Source: Microcaldota archaeon
Lineage (GTDB): Archaea; Micrarchaeota; Micrarchaeia; Anstonellales; J096
Length of the DNA: 9,897 nucleotides
Direction of reading: 5' to 3'
Assembly (NCBI GenBank): GCA_015520875.1
Contig: WAPD01000089.1
Location: 1 to 9,897, forward strand
Part shown: positions 8,095 to 9,897 of the stretch, piece by piece
Layout of the letters: the number at the start of each line of letters is the position of its first letter
Numbering within the stretch: the first letter of the stretch is position 1
Notes under the pieces: generated by a model
Databases searched by the model: none
What the model was told of the DNA's origin: nothing
Seen by the model: the letters and a program-made list of their open reading frames with translations, nothing else
Position numbers and translations under genes: made by a program

Positions 8095-9897
8095 GAGATC
8101 TCCACCTCTAGTGGCTTCACGTTAAGCACTTGTACTGTTTTATTGTAAGTACTCTTTCTATATAAATATAGCGTTGCTTGTTGGTTTAAATCAAGGGTAA
8201 CTCCTGAAGGCAAGTTAATGACGTGTGGATAGTTCTCGTTTATTAAATATGGTACACCATTTATTTTCAATGGCAACACAGATGGCTCATACCAAAGCAT
8301 ATCATACGATGGTAGTTTAATATAAGAGTGTCCATTGACAGGGATAGGAGTCTCTACTTTATATCCTGACAACACCTCCATTACAATAGTTGCATTTGTT
8401 GTTGTAATGTTTGGAATGTGGACATTTGCCAGATAATTATAACCAGGGCACACATGATGGGTAGCTGGCTCTCCGTAGGCGGATGCGAATTCTCCTTCGC
8501 TATGTAAGAGATATGTTGTATTATTTGCAATTAGATAGATTGTAATGTGGTTCATATAGCCACAGTTATCTGTTGTATTAACAGTGAAGTTTAATTTGTT
8601 TAGAGTACCTGGATATATTACATTATTGCTTAGATTAATTGTGAAATTGGCAAATCTAGGTGCTGTTAATGTTCTATTGACGATGTTGTTGCCCATCTTT
8701 AGGTCTCCAGTTATTCTACCACTATCGGCTACTGCTAAGAATGAAATGTTTTGATAATCAGGTAGGGACATTAAAAATGAGAATTCTTCAGTATTCTTTG
8801 CACTACATAATGAGTTATTGGAGATATTATGTACATAGATAGGTGTCCCATTTAAGTAAACTGTAACATTAAATCCAGGTGAATCTTCTGGTAAGTGATC
8901 AATTGGGAGTAAGTTATAGAAGTTGCCTCCTCTTAGACTACCATAAAATGGACCGCTGTAATCTCCTCTTATATATGAACTTAGTAATCTAGAACAAGAT
9001 AGATTTAATTTTACTGTGGTTACACCTTCAGGCATTGGATGAGTATCCAACCTAATAGGAAGAAGGGATAAATCAGGTGGTGTATATGAAATAATGTAAA
9101 CATTTGATATATTATCTTCTTGTCCTACAGGTTCCAAGTAGAGCACCAAGTTGTGGAATGATGTGGTGTTTGGAAGCGTGTAATTAAGTGAGATATTTAA
9201 TTGAGTTTTTCCAGGAGGTAATACCACTGGAACCTTTAAAATAGGTGTTCTAGTTTGGATAATGTTCAATACACTTTCATTATATTGTAAATAGGCAATT
9301 CCATGCGAATAATTATAATATCCTCCTGCAAAGACATCTTCATAAATGGAAAGATTTGTGACAGCAGTAGAACCTCCTAAGTTCCATACATCTATCGAGA
9401 TGTTCTCAAATCCGTCCCAGCTTACCTTACCAAATCTTGGGTAGACCATCCCGTGAGGCACCAATGTATAATTATAGGTTCCAACCTTGGTTGAGTTGTA
9501 AAAGTCTAGTTCTGGAGGGGAAGGGGTTACAGTGAAATTGAAGGATTTTCCTTCATTATTTGATAGGTTAACGTCTTCAGGATAACCAGTTATTAATGGA
9601 TAGATAGTTACAGACAAGGAGAGGTTTACAGAAGTATTATATTCTTTCAAATGTATTTTTCTCATAATCACGATTGTAGAGTTATTAGCAGGTACCCATG
9701 CTCCAAATGGCTTTCTTCCCACTTCACATTTATAAGTACCTACTGGTTGTCCTTCATAGAATTCACTTCCGTTCAAAGACGCATTTAACAATACATATCC
9801 ATCCCTATTTCCTAAATTAGAAACATTGACTGCTATATAAATATCAGTACCTCCTGTAACAGCTGGTAATGGATTTCCGTATTGATCAGAGATATAT
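8091..9897 (-). CDS. Secreted CARDB-like repeat protein, N-terminus beyond the window (partial)
   Basis: The frame is open from the right edge to a TGA at 8091-8093, giving 601 visible residues; the true start lies outside. A TTG at 9791 could be taken as a start but is internal: 35 further in-frame codons upstream continue the same fold (IYIAVNVSNLGNRDGYV). It consists of beta-sandwich repeats of CARDB type, with hallmarks such as ENISIDVWNLGG, a LPPGKTQLNISL turn, and unit ends like DNISNVYIISYTPPDLSL or NNIVNRTLTAPRF leading into the next unit. About 35 sequons and five cysteines are visible. The last ~70 residues form a separate beta-rich end (LEVEIS) with no transmembrane helix, lipobox or sorting signal, so any anchor must be N-terminal or supplied by a partner. 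The stop overlaps the giant gene's start (ATGA), implying fixed co-expression. CARDB units commonly serve as adhesion or spacer modules; no enzymatic domain is visible. Confidence 0.85.
   Translation of the reverse strand, partial: YISDQYGNPLPAVTGGTDIYIAVNVSNLGNRDGYVLLNASLNGSEFYEGQPVGTYKCEVGRKPFGAWVPANNSTIVIMRKIHLKEYNTSVNLSLSVTIYPLITGYPEDVNLSNNEGKSFNFTVTPSPPELDFYNSTKVGTYNYTLVPHGMVYPRFGKVSWDGFENISIDVWNLGGSTAVTNLSIYEDVFAGGYYNYSHGIAYLQYNESVLNIIQTRTPILKVPVVLPPGKTQLNISLNYTLPNTTSFHNLVLYLEPVGQEDNISNVYIISYTPPDLSLLPIRLDTHPMPEGVTTVKLNLSCSRLLSSYIRGDYSGPFYGSLRGGNFYNLLPIDHLPEDSPGFNVTVYLNGTPIYVHNISNNSLCSAKNTEEFSFLMSLPDYQNISFLAVADSGRITGDLKMGNNIVNRTLTAPRFANFTINLSNNVIYPGTLNKLNFTVNTTDNCGYMNHITIYLIANNTTYLLHSEGEFASAYGEPATHHVCPGYNYLANVHIPNITTTNATIVMEVLSGYKVETPIPVNGHSYIKLPSYDMLWYEPSVLPLKINGVPYLINENYPHVINLPSGVTLDLNQQATLYLYRKSTYNKTVQVLNVKPLEVEIS
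8101..8108 (-). promoter_or_regulatory. Strong Shine-Dalgarno site for the giant glycoprotein
   Basis: On the minus strand this reads GAGGTGGA. GAGGTG matches the complement of the usual archaeal 16S rRNA 3' end (the ATCACCTCC anti-SD). It sits 8 nt before the ATG at 8092-8094, within the last codons of the upstream gene. It fixes the start and, with the ATGA stop/start overlap, lets the giant gene be translated both by coupling and by direct ribosome binding. No comparable site precedes the lipoprotein ATG (1925) or the T2SF ATG (99). Confidence 0.8.
8310..9897 (-). repeat. About four tandem CARDB-like beta-sandwich units
   Basis: Unit boundaries judged by eye: one cut by the window edge and ending near 9522, then about 9081-9521, 8658-9080 and 8310-8657. 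Each has an N-[IV]-[ST]/NFTV strand early on, a proline-glycine or proline-containing turn in the middle, a strand pair such as HNLVLYLEPVG, and an N-rich end before a PPDL- or PRF-type link. Units vary from about 116 to 147 residues and are strongly diverged, so they are recognised by pattern rather than identity. Paired cysteines fall within the third and fourth units (visible residues 301/364 and 445/483), which supports local disulfides. Confidence 0.6.

Noticed and set aside
9789..9791. TTG as the start of the CARDB-like protein
   Set aside because: The frame stays open for 35 more codons to the window edge and continues the same beta-repeat pattern, including a sequon, so this is an internal leucine.

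Overview
The window reads as a stretch of a small, AT-rich archaeal genome. The evidence is a two-domain T2SF membrane protein of the archaeal ArlJ(FlaJ)/TadC type, exported proteins crowded with N-glycosylation sequons, a GAGGTG ribosome binding site before one start, and extreme gene packing: every junction seen is an overlap and no intergenic bases remain. A DPANN-type lineage (nanoarchaeal or similar) is my best guess from packing and giant surface proteins; no marker gene here proves it.

Layout. On the + strand, positions 1-114 hold the end of a gene running in from the left, overlapping by 16 nt the start of a nine-helix T2SF assembly-platform protein (99-1595). On the - strand, converging on it, lies a set of three exported proteins read from right to left: a secreted protein made of CARDB-like beta-sandwich repeats (8091 to beyond the right edge), a 2061-residue type I membrane protein (1909-8094) and a 116-residue lipoprotein (1575-1925). 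They are linked by a 4-nt ATGA overlap and a 17-nt overlap. The lipoprotein and T2SF genes overlap tail to tail by 21 nt.

How the genes may work together (inference). The - strand trio looks like one coupled cell-surface complex: an unanchored repeat protein, a giant anchored protein with a glycan-dense membrane-proximal stalk and a small cytosolic beta-domain, and a small disulfide-rich lipoprotein. The + strand pair would belong to a separate type IV pilus/archaellum-like assembly system. A shared role in attachment to a host or surface is plausible but not shown by the sequence. No RNA gene, CRISPR array, insertion sequence, origin or convincing terminator was seen. The promoters for both transcripts must lie outside the window.
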